Below, piece by piece: positions 60,742 to 64,000 of a stretch of DNA of 64,000 nt. Positions within the stretch are counted from its first letter, which is position 1. Each line of letters starts with the position of its first letter. The notes under the pieces were generated by a model that searched no databases, was not told the origin of the DNA, and saw only the letters and a program-made list of their open reading frames with translations. This stretch comes from Branchiostoma floridae (lineage: Eukaryota; Chordata; Leptocardii; Amphioxiformes; Branchiostomatidae), in contig NC_049982.1 of NCBI RefSeq assembly GCF_000003815.2, positions 13,483,822 through 13,547,821 on the forward strand, written 5' to 3'. A program made the translations under genes and the position numbers.

Positions 60742-63700
60742 ATTTGGTCACTATTCTTTTAACAACAACAGTCGAACCCCATGGCTACAACCCACACTTC
60801 CTTCTTTCAGATATGTGTCGATGTGGAAAGACGACAGCATAAAATGGCCGACCGAAACCACACCTGCTTATGCTGGGACTTTCCGAAGGGGGAATCCCCC
60901 TCGTAAGCTACAGGCTGAGTACAGGGCACCGCATTGGCTGTAACCTAGGGCGGCAGGTATGACGTAAGGTGAAACTGAGGAAGAATCATGTTTCCATGAT
61001 CAATAACACAAAACAAGGTTGCGTCGTCATCAACATTTGTATGTCAACATGAACAACGCACAAGCGGTAACTTTGTGGGCCTCTTGATGGAAAAACAAAT
61101 ACATGTACCTGAGGCAGAGCTTAGCTGATCTGCATAACCACAGGTGAGTAGATGCTCTCAGCAGGGTGGTTTTCCTCACTCATTACTCAAGCAAATAAGT
61201 TATTGAATGATACTCCACATTCTAATTTGCATGAGACACTAGATCTATCATTGTCTTTTAGTAAATTTATGATATTCTATTATGCCAGTGCCATCATTTG
61301 CACATCCCTTATATCAACTTACCCCGTAAGGAAATGTCACCCTTCATAATTTTTGGGCACCAATCTAATTCTTCTCACTTGGTTTGCTTCAAACACAAGA
61401 CCAAATCCTCAAACATGCTGCCAGGATAATGCATTACATTCCCTTTCAAACCCTCACGTATGGATAACGTTACATTGATTCTAAGACTGTGACCTCATTG
61501 ATCCTACTTAAGTTTCAACTCTGGAGCCTCTCTGCAGAATTACTGCAATTTATTGCAGAGGTCTTCTACAAGAAAAGCAAAATAACACTTGTTNNNNNNN
61601 NNNNNNNNNNNNNNNNNNNNNNNNNNNNNNNNNNNNNNNNNNNNNNNNNNNNNNNNNNNNNNNNNNNNNNNNNNNNNNNNNNNNNNNNNNNNNCATAACT
61701 GTACAGAGAAATTACAGCCGGTAAATTCAAAGCTTGCTTTCTAGAAACAAAGTAAAATGGCTGTCTTCCACCAGTAAAGAATGGTCAGATCAATAGTGAC
61801 AGATGCTGGTTTATGATTGGTTATGAGCAGACAAAATCCCATGTTCTGGTGCTGCCATCCTGAATGTGGGAAGGCCTTTTTGTTACGGGAAGTTTGACAT
61901 TTCTACTGCTAGGGATGCCTTTTTACCAGAGTACACGAAATCTCATGTCACCTATTCAAACTGGGCAAGGGGACTGCTAGTATTCTTGCAAGCTACAATT
62001 AAGATCCATCCAGCCTGTCACATTCCTGACCATCCCTTACATCCAAGTCAACCTACCCCAGGACAGCCAAATGTACTCCGAGGAACTTATGTTAGTGCCC
62101 TTGTTACTGAACAATAATGGCAGTGTTAACGCAGGTACCTAAATGCACCATCAACATAACGAAGAAAAAAAAAACTACAGATAGAAAACTGGCAAAACAA
62201 ACTGCTAAATGTGTGCTCCTATCTACATGGTACTGATGGTACTTACATGTATGTACCAAGTATGGCAAGAAATTAGAGAAATGCCGAGCACTAGAGGTTA
62301 TTTAACATGTAATTACATTATTGGCGGTGGTGTTTTCACTGCTCTTACTTGGAAGTATATATACATGTACATTTGCATGTGCAGATGTATGAAATATTTT
62401 GTTACATAACTAGATAAAAAGGTGAACTAGAGCCCCAACTACAGAGGGAGCTCAGAAAGAGATTTTTTTCCTACCTAATACAGTATCTAGTACATTAAGA
62501 AAACAAAATGATGGGAGTATAAAAGTTTCAATGAAGAAAAATAACAAAGATCATGCATTTCCTGTAGAAGACTAAGATTTCTTCCAATCACTTATGGCAC
62601 ATGGGAATTCCCTGAAATCCTACTTTGTTTAGAGAGAGTGAGCTACATGAGAATATTGAACTGGAAGACAGGCAAACAAGAACAGCTGTAACATCCCATA
62701 TTCTGACACTTTGGAGGTAATAATGTAAAAAGAACTAAGACAAAATCTTAGAAAATGTGGATATAATACAAATGGTGGGATGCAGAGGTAAGGGGGCCAA
62801 ACTCCTGTATGCACCAATAATAAAGATCTAACTCTTGATATAAGACCAAGCCTGATTGTTGACGCTTGATCACATTTAAAAACCACACAATGATTATCCT
62901 TGCTGCTGATTGTACATGTGGAACCCCGTCACTTGGAACTAAGAACAGGTCTCTAGAAAATGTTCCTCGTAGGAAAAACACCACACCTGAAGATGTACAT
63001 GCAATTTCATCAGTGCTATGCTCTATTTCTGCAGAAGTTCAAACTGCAATTCAAGCCATGGGTTCTACATTTTTAAAAACAAATATTTGTGAGTTATTTT
63101 TCCTACATGACAATTTTCTGAGACCTGAAGATTCTAACTCTACCTAATAGTCCCCACAGGGGATGGTGAGGCAGTATAACAGTTACTTTATCTCTCTAGG
63201 ACACAAAGACCAATACAGATAATATACAGATCTTTTAGACTAAATAGTGATTTGATTGAAAGCTTACTACATTTGATACCAAAGAACTTCACCTAGAAAG
63301 GCTTGGACTTTTTGGCAATATGAATAAATAATTTCACCTCTCTCACAAACAATCAAAAATATATTCACTTCCTCAATAAATATCCAAATTGGTTTTGATA
63401 CGTATTGCAGGTATTTCCAACTCTAAACTTTTGTAAAAGATTTGGTAAAATACTTTTGGATTAGGAAAACTTTTTTTTTACTATTTTACAAACTTTGTTG
63501 CTCTCTCAGCCCTAAAACTCCTGTTGCCTTCCGCTCTACCCCTTCCCTTCTCCCCACTGATACCTGCTTCGACTACCATATGATAACACATCAGCTTCTT
63601 TAGTTCACCATCATGTCTTCCCTTAGACATTCCTGGAAGACACCTGATCAGAAAAGGGGAGGTAATGTCCGGTCTTGGCACAGGCAACAACATTTCCCTC

Positions 63701-64000
63701 TCTACATATAATACACCCCCACATATACGTATGATAGTCCTTTGTACATGTTGAAACCAATGACCCAGAGTTTAACATACAGTATATTACAAGTTGGCAC
63801 ACAATTGTCTTGTCTTACAGTTTAAACACAGGAAGACTTAAAATACTGTCTTGGAAGCTTGCATTAGCTCTAGCCCTTACCCTATGCTTCCTTAACCGTA
63901 GTTTCTATACACTTTAGTACAAAGTTACAGAAATCTGCCCACTTCAGTCTAGCTGTCAGTGAACAATGCTACCATTTAGAGTTTTTTTTTATATACACAA
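60742..64000. other. Region upstream of the PARP14-like gene, no supported gene
   Basis: 3.2 kb of AT-rich sequence with one assembly gap. I see no coding exon with domain character. The promoter and any 5' UTR exon of the PARP14-like gene should lie at its left end. The right end resembles intronic text of another gene, but nothing can be assigned. Confidence 0.5.
61594..61693. other. Assembly gap (100 N)
   Basis: Exactly 100 N, a common placeholder for a gap of unknown size. The real distance here may differ. Confidence 1.

Noticed and set aside
62866-63147. 93-codon plus-strand open frame at the right end
   Set aside because: No recognisable domain, AT-rich context and no flanking splice structure.
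1-64000. tRNA, rRNA or CRISPR features
   Set aside because: None recognised by eye; the window is eukaryotic, so CRISPR is not expected.

Overview
This is a eukaryotic, intron-rich genomic window, most likely from a lancelet (Branchiostoma). The evidence is inferential: short exons with phase-1 domain-bordering introns, frequent tacatgta-type AT-rich text, extracellular kringle/WSC/CUB/sushi shuffling, a KIAA0232 homologue and a PARP14-type macro-PARP. Three assembly gaps (runs of N) lie at 6114-6218, 8635-9005 and 61594-61693. All gene models were assembled by eye from splice signals and reading phase. Each complete model sums to a multiple of three with no internal stop.

Layout. (1) 1-12166, minus strand: 5' half of a KIAA0232 homologue, running off the left edge, with an 8.2 kb AT-rich intron. 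(2) 12167-18166: no gene that I can support, probably the 5' ends and promoters of the divergent neighbours. (3) 18167-47204, plus strand: four tandem paralogous genes (A 18167-24422, B 25238-29899, C 31033-35754, D 37946-47204) for single-pass membrane proteins. Each has a signal peptide, one or two kringles, WSC, CUB, sushi, a Thr/Pro/Ser-rich stalk, a transmembrane helix and a cytoplasmic tail. Kringle-WSC-CUB is the Kremen order; the sushi, the stalk and the extra N-terminal kringle are additions. Tails of B, C and D carry tyrosines in ITIM/ITSM-like motifs, while A has no tail tyrosine. (4) 47992-60741, minus strand: a 28-exon PARP14-like gene (about 2,343 residues) with four RRMs, an acidic linker, KH-like repeats, three macrodomains, WWE and two consecutive ADP-ribosyltransferase (ART) domains. 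(5) 60742-64000: no supported gene.

How the genes may work together: the receptors look like cell-surface binding proteins with possible inhibitory-type signalling tails. The PARP14-like protein is an intracellular ADP-ribose writer/reader of a family tied in vertebrates to interferon and antiviral responses. Their adjacency suggests, but does not show, an innate-immunity neighbourhood. The most unusual items are the ITIM-like tails on Kremen-type ectodomains and the tandem three-exon ART duplication, whose intron phases would allow in-frame skipping of one catalytic domain.

Mobile DNA includes a Harbinger-like MITE (35838-36083), a mariner deletion derivative (46220-46791), a 246-bp tandem repeat (about 41990-43140), decayed tandem copies of gene D exon 1 and a 59-bp near-perfect palindrome.
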